Positions 17,291 through 25,501 of a stretch of DNA of 33,804 nt are shown piece by piece (position 1 is the first letter of the stretch; each line of letters opens with the position of its first letter). The notes under the pieces were generated by a model. It searched no databases, was not told the DNA's origin, and saw only the letters and a program-made list of their open reading frames with translations. Both the position numbers and the translations under genes were made by a program. The DNA comes from an uncultured Eubacteriales bacterium (GTDB lineage: Bacteria > Bacillota > Clostridia > Lachnospirales > Lachnospiraceae). Location: positions 1 to 33,804 of the forward strand of contig ONEC01000010.1 of the NCBI GenBank assembly GCA_900316715.1, read 5' to 3'.

Positions 17291-17878
17291 TTATACCTCT
17301 GTAATCTTTCCACGTATATGGTTCATAGCCTTACCGATTGACTTCTCGAATTCATCTTCTGAAGAATTCTCGAATACAAACATTTCAGGAACATCAACAG
17401 GTGCTGTATAATCCTGAGTTGCTACATACTCATCCCAGTGCTCAATCTTCCATGTATCTCTTTCAGAATTACGAGATACCATTCTCTGATGAACAACTTC
17501 AATATCAGTGTGAATCCAGATAAGAACAAGCTCTGCGCCCTGCTTAGCAAGCTTGGTACGAAGATCAGCAAGCCATTTCTGATCACGGATCTCCTTCTTA
17601 AATGGTGCGTTAAGAATAACTGTATCATTGTAATTCAGAGCATCCAGTCCTACTTCCATGATAGCATCATACTCTGCATCACGGATCCATTCATGAAAGA
17701 AATCTGAAGATCTGTCGAATGGTTCTCCTGCAACTTCAAAGATCTTTCTTGAAAGAACGATCAGATCATCCTTATCAAGATAAACACAGTTATTAAGTGC
17801 CTTTGCCAGATTCTTTGCAACAAAGGTCTTTCCACATGCGGGTGGAGAAGTAATAAGTATTAACTTCTTCTTGTCCAT
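17291..17878 (-). CDS. Small P-loop kinase-like NTPase
   Basis: The protein is 195 aa with an N-terminal Walker A variant SPPACGKT in which the usual first Gly is Ser, followed by KNLAKALNNCVYLDKDDL, as in shikimate-kinase or zeta-toxin-like nucleoside/metabolite kinases. A LID-like Arg-rich segment (HQRMVSRNSERDTW) occurs near residue 130-145. No further domain or membrane segment is seen. It starts with AGGAGG 6 bases before the ATG and sits 2 bases ahead of the DUF1015 gene. The substrate is unknown; a small metabolite or nucleotide phosphorylation is the family expectation. A full search would be needed to place it more exactly. Confidence 0.8.
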   Translation of the reverse strand: MDKKKLILITSPPACGKTFVAKNLAKALNNCVYLDKDDLIVLSRKIFEVAGEPFDRSSDFFHEWIRDAEYDAIMEVGLDALNYNDTVILNAPFKKEIRDQKWLADLRTKLAKQGAELVLIWIHTDIEVVHQRMVSRNSERDTWKIEHWDEYVATQDYTAPVDVPEMFVFENSSEDEFEKSIGKAMNHIRGKITEV

Positions 17879-17903
17879 GACTTCCTCCTAAATATCCCCG
17901 GTA

Positions 17904-17931
17904 ATTATAGATTTATAAATACTTTTTTCAC
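17904..17931 (-). promoter_or_regulatory. Candidate promoter for the kinase-DUF1015-glgB operon
   Basis: On the minus strand GTGAAA (17926-17931), a 16-base spacer and a perfect TATAAT (17904-17909) lie in the 80-base gap after asd, about 25 bases before the kinase start codon. The -35 is weak, and no terminator follows asd, so read-through from asd is also possible. Confidence 0.4.
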
Positions 17932-17958
17932 ATATATAATCTCGCTCTATTCAGTCCC

Positions 17959-19053
17959 TCACTGATTCTTTGGAGCGATATATCCCTTAGCCTTGAGAAG
18001 CTCTGCACAAAGTACAGCACCACCTGCTGCACCACGAACTGTATTATGAGAAAGGCCTACGAACTTATAATCAAAGAGTGAATCCTCTTCAAGACGGCCC
18101 ATAGAAATACCCATTCCGTTTTCAAAGTCTACATCAAGCTTAACCTGAGGTCTGTTTTCCTCTGTCATGTATCTGATGAACTGCTTTGGTGCACTTGGAA
18201 GCTCAAGACGCTGTGGCTCTCCGCTGAAGCTCTCCCACTTCTCAATAATCTGTTCTTTTGTTGGCTTCTTACCAAACTTTACGAATACAGAAGCTGTATG
18301 TCCGTTAAGAACAGGTACTCTTATACAATGAGCTGTGATCTTAGGACCATCCTCAGCCTTCTTGATAACGCCGTCTTCAACCTTGCCCCAAACCTTAAGA
18401 GGCTCCTGCTCTGACTTCTCTTCCTCACCACCGATGAAAGGAATAACGTTCTCGATCATCTCAGGCCAATCCTTAAATGTCTTACCTGCACCTGAAATAG
18501 CCTGGTATGTTGAAACAACAACTTCCTTTGGCTCAAACTCCTTAAGAGCATAAAGTGCCGGTGCATAAGACTGGATAGAACAGTTAGGCTTAACTGCGAT
18601 AAATCCTCTTGTTGTACCAAGTCTCTTCTTCTGTGACTCGATTACTTCGAAATGCTCAGGGTTGATTTCAGGAACAACCATAGGAACATCCGGTGTCCAG
18701 CGATGTGCGCTGTTATTTGAAACTACAGGAGTCTCTGTCTTAGCATAAGCCTCCTCAATAGCCTTGATTTCATCTTTAGACATATCAACTGCGCTGAATA
18801 CGAAGTCAACTGTAGAAGCAACTTCTTCTACTTCGTTAACGTTCTTAAGTACCAGCTTCTTTACTGCTTCAGGAATAGGTGTTGTCATCTTCCATCTTCC
18901 TTCTACAGCTTCTTCATATGTTTTGCCTGCGCTTCTTGGTGAAGCAGCAACTGTTACAACCTCGAACCAAGGATGGTTCTCGAGCAGGGAGATAAATCTC
19001 TGTCCGACCATACCCGTAGCACCGAGTATACCAACTCTTAATTTATCACTCAT
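17959..19053 (-). CDS. asd: Aspartate-semialdehyde dehydrogenase (archaeal/fungal-like type)
   Basis: Reduces aspartyl phosphate to aspartate semialdehyde with NADPH, the branch point to Lys, Thr, Met, Ile and diaminopimelate. The NADP-binding GATGMVGQRF (10-19), the phosphate-binding SRxxGK-like segment (ASPRSAGKTYEEA), SNNSAHRW and the nucleophile in KPNCSIQ are all present, as is GHTASVFVKF. The 364-aa length and these motifs match the archaeal/yeast subfamily rather than the E. coli type, which is usual in Clostridia. It lies downstream of serA with a repeat-filled 161-base spacer, so whether they share a transcript is unclear. Confidence 0.97.
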   Translation of the reverse strand: MSDKLRVGILGATGMVGQRFISLLENHPWFEVVTVAASPRSAGKTYEEAVEGRWKMTTPIPEAVKKLVLKNVNEVEEVASTVDFVFSAVDMSKDEIKAIEEAYAKTETPVVSNNSAHRWTPDVPMVVPEINPEHFEVIESQKKRLGTTRGFIAVKPNCSIQSYAPALYALKEFEPKEVVVSTYQAISGAGKTFKDWPEMIENVIPFIGGEEEKSEQEPLKVWGKVEDGVIKKAEDGPKITAHCIRVPVLNGHTASVFVKFGKKPTKEQIIEKWESFSGEPQRLELPSAPKQFIRYMTEENRPQVKLDVDFENGMGISMGRLEEDSLFDYKFVGLSHNTVRGAAGGAVLCAELLKAKGYIAPKNQ

Positions 19054-19097
19054 AATCTTTTCCTCTTTCTATTTCTTATCAGACGACCGCATGAAAA

Positions 19098-19190
19098 TTA
19101 TTCATAATGCCGGTGCTCACGCAGGGTTTTGTGAAAATCCAAATACCATCTTAGAATGCAAGCATTCACGATGGTATTCGTCTTTCACAA
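19098..19190. repeat. Mosaic structured repeat, copy 2 (serA-asd spacer)
   Basis: Contains TTATTCATAATGCCGGTGCT (19098-19117) and the core CTTAGAATGCAAGCATTC (19150-19167), both shared with copy 1 at 8574-8730. The second core is closed by a perfect 9-bp stem AATACCATC/GATGGTATT (19142-19150 with 19170-19178), itself inside TTGTGAAA/TTTCACAA (19129-19136 with 19183-19190). In copy 1 the corresponding stem bases differ but still pair. The extra hairpins of copy 1 are missing here; cores are 32 bases apart rather than 89. Confidence 0.75.
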
Positions 19191-19214
19191 TCGCCTGAAC
19201 AATTGCATTCTATA

Positions 19215-20378
19215 TTACTTTACCACTCTTACTCTTACAACACCTTCGATAGCCTTAAGTGCGTCTACGATACCATCTGTAGCAGGTGCGTCTGCATCAA
19301 TGATAGTATAAGCGAAATCGCCCTTTGACTTAGAAACCATCTCTGGAACATTGATGCCTTCCTTAGCGAAGATTCCTGTGAACTGTGTAAGCATGTTAGG
19401 AATGTTCTTGTGGCATACTGTAATTCTTGATGCTGTCTGGCATACACCAGCTTCACATCTAGGATAGTTAACTGAGTTAACTACATTTCCGTTCTCGATG
19501 AAATCTCTGATTTCTTTAACTGCCATAACTGCACAGTTATCTTCTGACTCCTCTGTTGAAGCTCCAAGATGAGGTGTGCAGATAACGCCTGCCTTACCAG
19601 CTACCTTTGGATTAGCGAAGTCTGTTACATAACGATGGATCTTACCGCTCTCAATACCTGCAAGAACAGCATCCTCATCACAGAGAATATCTCTTGCGAA
19701 GTTAAGGATAACAACTCCATCCTTCATCTGGCTGATAGCTTCTGCTCCGATCATACCCTTTGTAGAGTCAAGAAGTGGAACATGGATTGTGATGAAGTCG
19801 CAGTTAGCATAAATATCATTTACATTTGTGATGTGCTTGATAGATCTTGAAAGGCTCCAAGCTGCATCGATTGAAACATATGGATCATATCCATATACTT
19901 CCATACCAAGATGTGTAGCTGCGTTAGCAACCTTAGCACCGATAGCACCAAGTCCGATAACACCAAGCTTCTTTCCAGCAATCTCAGTACCAGCGAAGTT
20001 CTTCTTTTCCTTCTCAGCTGTCTTAGCTATATCAGCATCAGCCTTGTTGTCAAGAACCCAGTTAGAACCACCGATGATATCACGTGAAGCAAGGAGCATA
20101 CCTGCAAGAACAAGCTCCTTAACACCGTTTGAGTTAGCACCCGGTGTGTTGAATACTACAACACCTTCCTCAGCATACTTCTCAATAGGAATGTTGTTAA
20201 CACCAGCACCTGCACGAGCTACAGCAAGAAGCTTGTCTGACGGCTCGATCTCATGCATAGAAGCACTTCTTACGAGCACTGCATCTGCATCATTAACGTC
20301 ATCTGTGAACTGGTAAGCATCTGTGAAACCATCTGTACCGATCTTTGCAATCGGATTAAGGCATTTTACGTTATACAT
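19215..20378 (-). CDS. serA: D-3-phosphoglycerate dehydrogenase
   Basis: First step of serine synthesis: oxidises 3-phosphoglycerate to 3-phosphohydroxypyruvate with NAD+. The NAD-binding GLGAIGAKVANAATHLGMEVYGYDPY is near residue 145-170. The catalytic Arg (FARDILCDEDAV), Glu and His (TPHLGASTEESEDNC) of the D-2-hydroxyacid dehydrogenase family are present. The C-terminal 70 residues form an ACT domain (ITVCHKNIPNMLTQFTGIFA), suggesting serine feedback. At 387 aa it is the short form without the intervening ASB domain. It starts with GAGG upstream of the ATG and follows serC by 72 bases, a space containing a G+C-rich hairpin. Confidence 0.96.
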   Translation of the reverse strand: MYNVKCLNPIAKIGTDGFTDAYQFTDDVNDADAVLVRSASMHEIEPSDKLLAVARAGAGVNNIPIEKYAEEGVVVFNTPGANSNGVKELVLAGMLLASRDIIGGSNWVLDNKADADIAKTAEKEKKNFAGTEIAGKKLGVIGLGAIGAKVANAATHLGMEVYGYDPYVSIDAAWSLSRSIKHITNVNDIYANCDFITIHVPLLDSTKGMIGAEAISQMKDGVVILNFARDILCDEDAVLAGIESGKIHRYVTDFANPKVAGKAGVICTPHLGASTEESEDNCAVMAVKEIRDFIENGNVVNSVNYPRCEAGVCQTASRITVCHKNIPNMLTQFTGIFAKEGINVPEMVSKSKGDFAYTIIDADAPATDGIVDALKAIEGVVRVRVVK

Positions 20379-20397
20379 ATATATTTACCTCGTCTGT

Positions 20398-20434
20398 ATT
20401 ATAGTCTATATTCCGGCGGGCCGGGCCCACCGGA
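20398..20434 (-). promoter_or_regulatory. Hairpin plus TATAAT between serC and serA
   Basis: A 9-bp G+C stem (TCCGGTGGG / CCCGCCGGA with CCCGG loop, 20412-20434) is followed on the minus strand by AATATAGAC and a perfect TATAAT (20398-20403), 20 bases before the serA start. There is no T-run, so it is a poor terminator, and the stem occupies the place of a -35 box. It could be an mRNA processing or attenuation site. Confidence 0.35.
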
Positions 20435-20450
20435 TAATTAATGATTCTGA

Positions 20451-21533
20451 TTAAGCGTTCTTAGCTTCGAAGTCCTTCATGAACTCAACGAGCTTCTCAA
20501 CACCTTCGATTGGCATAGCGTTGTAGATAGAAGCACGCATACCACCAACTGAACGGTGACCCTTAAGGTTAACGAAACCAGCCTCTGTAGCTTCCTTAAC
20601 GAACTTAGCATCAAGCTCATCGTTACCTGTTACGAAAGGAACGTTCATAAGAGAACGATCTTCCTTAACAACTGTTCCCTTGAACATCTTTGACTCATCA
20701 AGGAAATCGTAAAGGATCTTAGCCTTCTTCTCGTTATGCTCCTGCATAGCCTTAAGACCACCCATATCCTTAACCCACTTAAATACGAGGCCGCAGATAT
20801 AGATTCCGTAGCATGGAGGAGTATTGTAAAGAGACTCAGCATCAGCCTGTGTCTTGTACTTGAGCATTGTAGGAACGAAATCAGGAAGGTCGTCACGAAT
20901 GAGGTCTTCTCTGATGATAACTACTACAACACCTGCAGGTCCAACGTTCTTCTGAACACCAAAGTAGATGAGACCGTAGTCTTCTACATTTACAGGCTGT
21001 GAGAGAATGTCTGATGACATATCAGCTACAAGGATCTTACCCTTTGTGTTAGGAAGCTTCTTGTATGTTGTTCCGTAAATTGTATTGTTATGGCAGATAT
21101 ATACATAGTCTGCATCATCACTGATTGGAAGATCTGAGCAGTCCGGGATATATGAGAATGTCTTATCCTCTGATGAAGCGATGGCGTTAGCCTTTCCGTA
21201 CTTCTTAGCTTCCTGATAAGCCTTCTTAGCCCACTGTCCTGTGATGATGTAATCAGCAACACCGTTCTTCATAAGGTTCATAGGGATAGCTGCGAACTGC
21301 TGTGAAGCACCACCCTGAAGGAAGAGTACCTTGTAGTTATCAGGAATCTTCATGAGATCACGAAGGTCCTTCTCTGCCTCCTTAATGATTGCGTCGTATG
21401 TCTTTGAGCGGTGGCTCATTTCCATAACTGACTGACCGCTTCCCTTGTAATCAAGCATTTCGTCTGCTGCCTGTCTGAGAACTACCTCAGGAAGGATTGA
21501 TGGTCCTGCTGAAAAATTGTAAACTCTTGCCAT
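20451..21533 (-). CDS. serC: Phosphoserine aminotransferase
   Basis: PLP-dependent transamination of 3-phosphohydroxypyruvate with glutamate to O-phosphoserine. The N-terminus VYNFSAGPSILPEVVLRQAA and MEMSHRSKTYDAII are diagnostic. The cofactor lysine is in GLIYFGVQKNVGPAG, and GHRSVGGMRASIYNA near the C-terminus is the conserved substrate-binding end. At 360 aa it is full length. The start has GGAGG upstream of the ATG. It is 48 bases downstream of ilvB and followed by serA, so serine genes sit at the end of a possible ilvDB-serCA transcript. No serB is in the window. Confidence 0.98.
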   Translation of the reverse strand: MARVYNFSAGPSILPEVVLRQAADEMLDYKGSGQSVMEMSHRSKTYDAIIKEAEKDLRDLMKIPDNYKVLFLQGGASQQFAAIPMNLMKNGVADYIITGQWAKKAYQEAKKYGKANAIASSEDKTFSYIPDCSDLPISDDADYVYICHNNTIYGTTYKKLPNTKGKILVADMSSDILSQPVNVEDYGLIYFGVQKNVGPAGVVVVIIREDLIRDDLPDFVPTMLKYKTQADAESLYNTPPCYGIYICGLVFKWVKDMGGLKAMQEHNEKKAKILYDFLDESKMFKGTVVKEDRSLMNVPFVTGNDELDAKFVKEATEAGFVNLKGHRSVGGMRASIYNAMPIEGVEKLVEFMKDFEAKNA

Positions 21534-21581
21534 TTTCTTAGTTCCTCCATATTTTTATGTGAAATATATTTATTAACGTTA

Positions 21582-23261
21582 TTATTTATTGAGTGCTTCC
21601 TCTGAATCGAAGCATGTCTCGATAGCGGCACCCGGTGCAACCATAGGCCATACCTTATCATCCGCCTCTATCTGGCAGTCGATGACATAAGGTCCTTTAC
21701 CCTTTATAGCTTCCTTAAGTGCCTTTGTGAACTCTTCTACGGTAGATACTCTGAACGCCTTGGCCCCAAGTCCTTCAGAAACCTTAACAAAGTCCACTCC
21801 ATCAGAAAGAACAGTGTTAGAATATCTCTTTCCATAGAAAAGAGTCTGCCACTGCCTAACCATACCAAGTACATGGTTATTGATAACTACTTCAATAACG
21901 TGTACATTCTCCCTCGCAGCTGTCGCAAGCTCATTCATGTTCATTCTGAAGCATCCGTCACCTGCAATATTTATAACCGTCTTGGTAGGTGCTCCAACCT
22001 TTGCTCCGATCGCAGCTCCAAGTCCGTACCCCATTGTTCCGAGACCGCCGGAGGTGAGAAGCTGTCTAGGCTTCTTATACTTATAATACTGTGCAGCCCA
22101 CATCTGGTGCTGGCCTACATCGGTAGTAAGTATAGCATTCCCCTTTGTCTCCTCATAGATTTTACTCACAACTGCAGGTCCTGTCAAATGTTTCATATCA
22201 TAATTTAAAGGATTCTCTGTCATGAGTTTCTTGATTTCCTTCATCCATGAGGTCTTTTTGGAAACTGTGACGCCTGCGTTAATTCTCTTAAGTGCTTCTG
22301 CAGCATCTCCTATAACACTGGCATCAACATCTATGTTCTTGCCAATCTCTGAAGCATCTATATCTATATGAAGAATCTTAGCTGATTTAGCGAACTTCGC
22401 TGCATTTCCGATCACTCTGTCAGAGAATCTTGCACCGATAACTATAAGAAGGTCGGCCATGTTAACTCCGAAGTTTGAAACCTTGGTTCCGTGCATACCG
22501 ATCATACCGGTATAGTGAGAATCAGTTCCATCGAAAGCGCCCTTACCCATGAGTGTATCACATACAGGTGCATCGATCTTCTTAACCAGTTCAGCAACTT
22601 CCTTTGAAGCGCCTGAAAGTGTTACACCACCACCTACTAAGATGTAAGGCTTCTTTGATGCATTGATCATCTCTACTGCCTTTTCTACATCTGAATCCTT
22701 GATGGTTTCTGTAACCTTCTTTATAACTTCAGGCTTCTTATACTTATAATCAGCCTTGCTCGCTGTAACATCCTTTGTTATATCAACAAGTACAGGTCCC
22801 GGTCTTCCGGACTTAGCTATCTTAAATGCACGGCGAAGTGTATCTGCCAGCTCATGTACATTTTTTACGATGAAGCTGTGCTTTGTGACAGGCATAACCA
22901 CACCGGAGATATCAATCTCCTGGAAGCTGTCCTTTCCAAGCATTGCCACACCGACATTGGCTGTGATAGCAACCATAGGAATGGAATCCATGTATGCTGT
23001 TGCGATACCTGTGACGAGATTTGTTGCTCCCGGACCACTTGTTGCGAAGCATACTCCGACCTTTCCTGTTGCTCTGGCATAGCCGTCAGCTGCATGGCTT
23101 GCACCCTGCTCGTGAGATGTAAGAACGTGTCTTATCTCATCCGAATGCTTATAGAGTTCATCATAGATATTGAGGATTGCTCCTCCCGGGTATCCGAATA
23201 CTGTATCTACGCCCTGCTCTTTAAGGCATTCGATAACAATTTCTGAACCTGTTAACTGCAT
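21582..23261 (-). CDS. ilvB: Acetolactate synthase large (catalytic) subunit
   Basis: ThDP-dependent condensation of pyruvate with pyruvate or 2-ketobutyrate, first committed step to Val/Leu and Ile. GVDTVFGYPGGAILNIYDEL with the following SHEQGASHAADGYARATG carries the catalytic Glu, and the ThDP/Mg motif GDGCFRMNMNELATAARENV is near the C-terminal third. At 559 aa it is normal. The start is ATG at 23261 with AAAGGAGAA before it; the frame stays open 52 codons upstream, but those run through the intergenic region and into ilvD and do not resemble the family. It is 28 bases after ilvD. No ilvN small subunit is adjacent, so feedback regulation must come from elsewhere or be absent. Confidence 0.98.
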   Translation of the reverse strand: MQLTGSEIVIECLKEQGVDTVFGYPGGAILNIYDELYKHSDEIRHVLTSHEQGASHAADGYARATGKVGVCFATSGPGATNLVTGIATAYMDSIPMVAITANVGVAMLGKDSFQEIDISGVVMPVTKHSFIVKNVHELADTLRRAFKIAKSGRPGPVLVDITKDVTASKADYKYKKPEVIKKVTETIKDSDVEKAVEMINASKKPYILVGGGVTLSGASKEVAELVKKIDAPVCDTLMGKGAFDGTDSHYTGMIGMHGTKVSNFGVNMADLLIVIGARFSDRVIGNAAKFAKSAKILHIDIDASEIGKNIDVDASVIGDAAEALKRINAGVTVSKKTSWMKEIKKLMTENPLNYDMKHLTGPAVVSKIYEETKGNAILTTDVGQHQMWAAQYYKYKKPRQLLTSGGLGTMGYGLGAAIGAKVGAPTKTVINIAGDGCFRMNMNELATAARENVHVIEVVINNHVLGMVRQWQTLFYGKRYSNTVLSDGVDFVKVSEGLGAKAFRVSTVEEFTKALKEAIKGKGPYVIDCQIEADDKVWPMVAPGAAIETCFDSEEALNK

Positions 23262-23289
23262 AATTCTTCTCCTTTTATTTTCCGATATC

Positions 23290-24963
23290 TTAGTTAGCCT
23301 TAGGAATCTCAAGAATTGCTCCGCGGTTACCGCTTGTAACCATTGAAGCATAACGTGCAAGATATCCGGTCTTAACCTTTGGCTCACGTGGAGTCCATGC
23401 TGCACGTCTCTTCTCAAGTTCTTCGTCTGAGACTCTAAGATTTATCGAATAATTATTTATATCAATCTCGATTATATCGCCTTCTTCAACAAGTGCGATA
23501 GGTCCGCCTACAGCAGCTTCAGGGCTTACATGTCCGATAGAAGCTCCACGGCTCGCTCCTGAGAAACGTCCGTCTGTAATAAGAGCAACTGTTGATCCAA
23601 GTCCCATACCTGCGATAGCAGATGTAGGATTAAGCATCTCTCTCATACCAGGGCCGCCCTTAGGTCCTTCATATCTGATGACAACAACATCACCATCTAC
23701 GATCTTTCCACCAAGGATAGCTGCGATTGCATCCTCTTCTGACTCGAAGACTCTTGCAGGTCCTTCATGCTTAAGCATCTCAGGTACAACTGCTGAACGC
23801 TTAACAACAGAACCATCCGGTGCAAGGTTACCCTTAAGTACTGCAAGTCCGCCTGTCTTTGAATATGGATTATCAGTTGGACGTATAACTTCAGGATTTC
23901 TATTAACTGAATTCTTAACTGCCTCACCGATTGTCTTACCTGTAACTGTCATACAGTCCTCATTGATAAGGCCAATATCGCAGAGCTCCTTAACAACTGC
24001 GTATACACCGCCTGCCTCGTTAAGGTCTTCCATATATGTAGGACCTGCAGGAGCAAGGTGACACAGGTTAGGCGTCTTCTCACTGATCGGATTAGCAAAT
24101 GAAATATCAAAATCAAAACCGATTTCATGTGCGATTGCAGGAAGATGAAGCATGGAGTTTGTTGAACATCCAAGTGCCATATCTACTGTAAGCGCATTGA
24201 GGATAGCATCCTTTGTGATGATATCACGTGGACGGATATTCTTACGCAGCATATCCATTACTGCGTAACCTGCCTTCTTAGCAAGTCTAAGTCTCTCGGA
24301 ATAAACTGCAGGAATTGTTCCATTTCCAGGAAGTCCCATACCAAGAACCTCTGTCAGGCAGTTCATGGAGTTTGCTGTGTACATACCTGAACATGAACCA
24401 CATGTAGGACATACCTTTTCCTCAAACTCGAGTACTTCTGCATCATCAATCTTGCCGGCTGTACGCTCTCCTACTGCCTCGAACATAGATGAAAGACTTC
24501 TCTTTCTTCCATGAATATGACCCGCAAGCATAGGTCCACCTGATACAAAAACAGTTGGTACATTTACTCTTGCTGCAGCCATAAGAAGTCCAGGTACGTT
24601 CTTGTCGCAGTTAGGGATCATGACAAGTGCGTCGAACTGATGAGCTATAGCCATAGCTTCAGTTGAATCAGCAATAAGATCTCTTGTGACAAGGCTGTAC
24701 TTCATACCAATGTGTCCCATAGCAATACCATCGCACACAGCGATTGCAGGGAACATAACAGGAGTTCCTCCTGCTTCAGCAACACCAAGCTTTACAGCCT
24801 CAGCAATCTTATCAAGATTCATATGTCCCGGAACGATTTCATTATAAGAGCAGACGATTCCGACCATAGGTTTTTTTATCTCTTCTGCAGTGTAACCAAG
24901 TGCGTTCAGGAGTGAACGTGCCGGTGCCTGCTGCAGACCGCATTTCATGTTATCACTTGTCAT
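23290..24963 (-). CDS. ilvD: Dihydroxy-acid dehydratase
   Basis: Fe-S enzyme dehydrating dihydroxyisovalerate and dihydroxy-methylvalerate to the keto acids of Val and Ile. Cluster cysteines are seen in [11 protein letters not shown] and [19 protein letters not shown], and the C-terminal [20 protein letters not shown] is the conserved active-site region. At 557 aa it is full length. AAAGGAGA precedes the ATG. It lies 36 bases after a small membrane-protein gene with no terminator between, and no promoter or CodY box was clear in the gap, so it may be read from the promoter at 26448-26476 or from an unseen internal one. Confidence 0.98.
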   Translation of the reverse strand: MTSDNMKCGLQQAPARSLLNALGYTAEEIKKPMVGIVCSYNEIVPGHMNLDKIAEAVKLGVAEAGGTPVMFPAIAVCDGIAMGHIGMKYSLVTRDLIADSTEAMAIAHQFDALVMIPNCDKNVPGLLMAAARVNVPTVFVSGGPMLAGHIHGRKRSLSSMFEAVGERTAGKIDDAEVLEFEEKVCPTCGSCSGMYTANSMNCLTEVLGMGLPGNGTIPAVYSERLRLAKKAGYAVMDMLRKNIRPRDIITKDAILNALTVDMALGCSTNSMLHLPAIAHEIGFDFDISFANPISEKTPNLCHLAPAGPTYMEDLNEAGGVYAVVKELCDIGLINEDCMTVTGKTIGEAVKNSVNRNPEVIRPTDNPYSKTGGLAVLKGNLAPDGSVVKRSAVVPEMLKHEGPARVFESEEDAIAAILGGKIVDGDVVVIRYEGPKGGPGMREMLNPTSAIAGMGLGSTVALITDGRFSGASRGASIGHVSPEAAVGGPIALVEEGDIIEIDINNYSINLRVSDEELEKRRAAWTPREPKVKTGYLARYASMVTSGNRGAILEIPKAN

Positions 24964-24999
24964 GATTATAAATCTCCTTTATATATCAATTTGAAATAT

Positions 25000-25467
25000 C
25001 TAGTTAAACTTTGAGCCGATGGTATAGATGATACTCCATAAATAGTATACGGCAGCGGCTACATTCATCACCATGCCCACAATTCCCAGCAATACTGACA
25101 TAGGCTTCTTTACCTTCAGGCCACCCTTAATTGCATCAAATGAGCAGTAGAGTCCGCCAAGCAGGAAAGCTACAAATCCAACGCTGAGGATTCTGATCCT
25201 GAAAGAACCGCATACAATCGCAAGGATTATATTTACGACACCTATCCCGACAGCAGCTTTCCAATCCTGAGCCGGATCATCCTTCTTTTCCGGTTCTGCA
25301 CTCTGAACAGGAATACCGTTCACTGCAGTTGTATTATTTTGAGTATACTGCATATTCGGATTCACCTGTACATTTGGATTATTCTGAGCATACTGATCAT
25401 ACTGTACATTCGGATTATACTGTGAATCCGGGCTGTACGAATTATTTGTATTATTCTGCGTATCCAT
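25000..25467 (-). CDS. Small membrane protein with Asn/Gln/Tyr-rich N-terminus
   Basis: The protein is 155 aa. Residues 1-45 are low-complexity with repeats of NPNVQYDQYAQNN type; residues about 68-150 hold two to three hydrophobic helices (VGIGVVNIILAIVCGS, ILSVGFVAFLLGGLYCSF and SVLLGIVGMVMNVAAAVYYLW). The layout (disordered polar N-terminus, then DUF4190-like helices) is common among Clostridia proteins of unknown function. GGAGAG precedes the ATG. It is 34 bases downstream of the zinc-ribbon membrane protein, of similar design, and 36 bases ahead of ilvD. No function can be assigned. Confidence 0.85.
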   Translation of the reverse strand: MDTQNNTNNSYSPDSQYNPNVQYDQYAQNNPNVQVNPNMQYTQNNTTAVNGIPVQSAEPEKKDDPAQDWKAAVGIGVVNIILAIVCGSFRIRILSVGFVAFLLGGLYCSFDAIKGGLKVKKPMSVLLGIVGMVMNVAAAVYYLWSIIYTIGSKFN

Positions 25468-25501
25468 CTTTATATTCTCTCCGTATTATGTGTTATTTAT
25501 C

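Noticed and set aside
23262-23417. Longer N-terminus for ilvB
   Set aside because: The extra 52 codons run through the gap into ilvD in another frame; the ATG at 23261 has a strong ribosome site and family-like N-terminus.
24964-24999. CodY box or T-box leader ahead of ilvD
   Set aside because: Only 36 bases separate ilvD from the upstream gene and the best alignment to AATTTTCWGAAAATT has too many mismatches.
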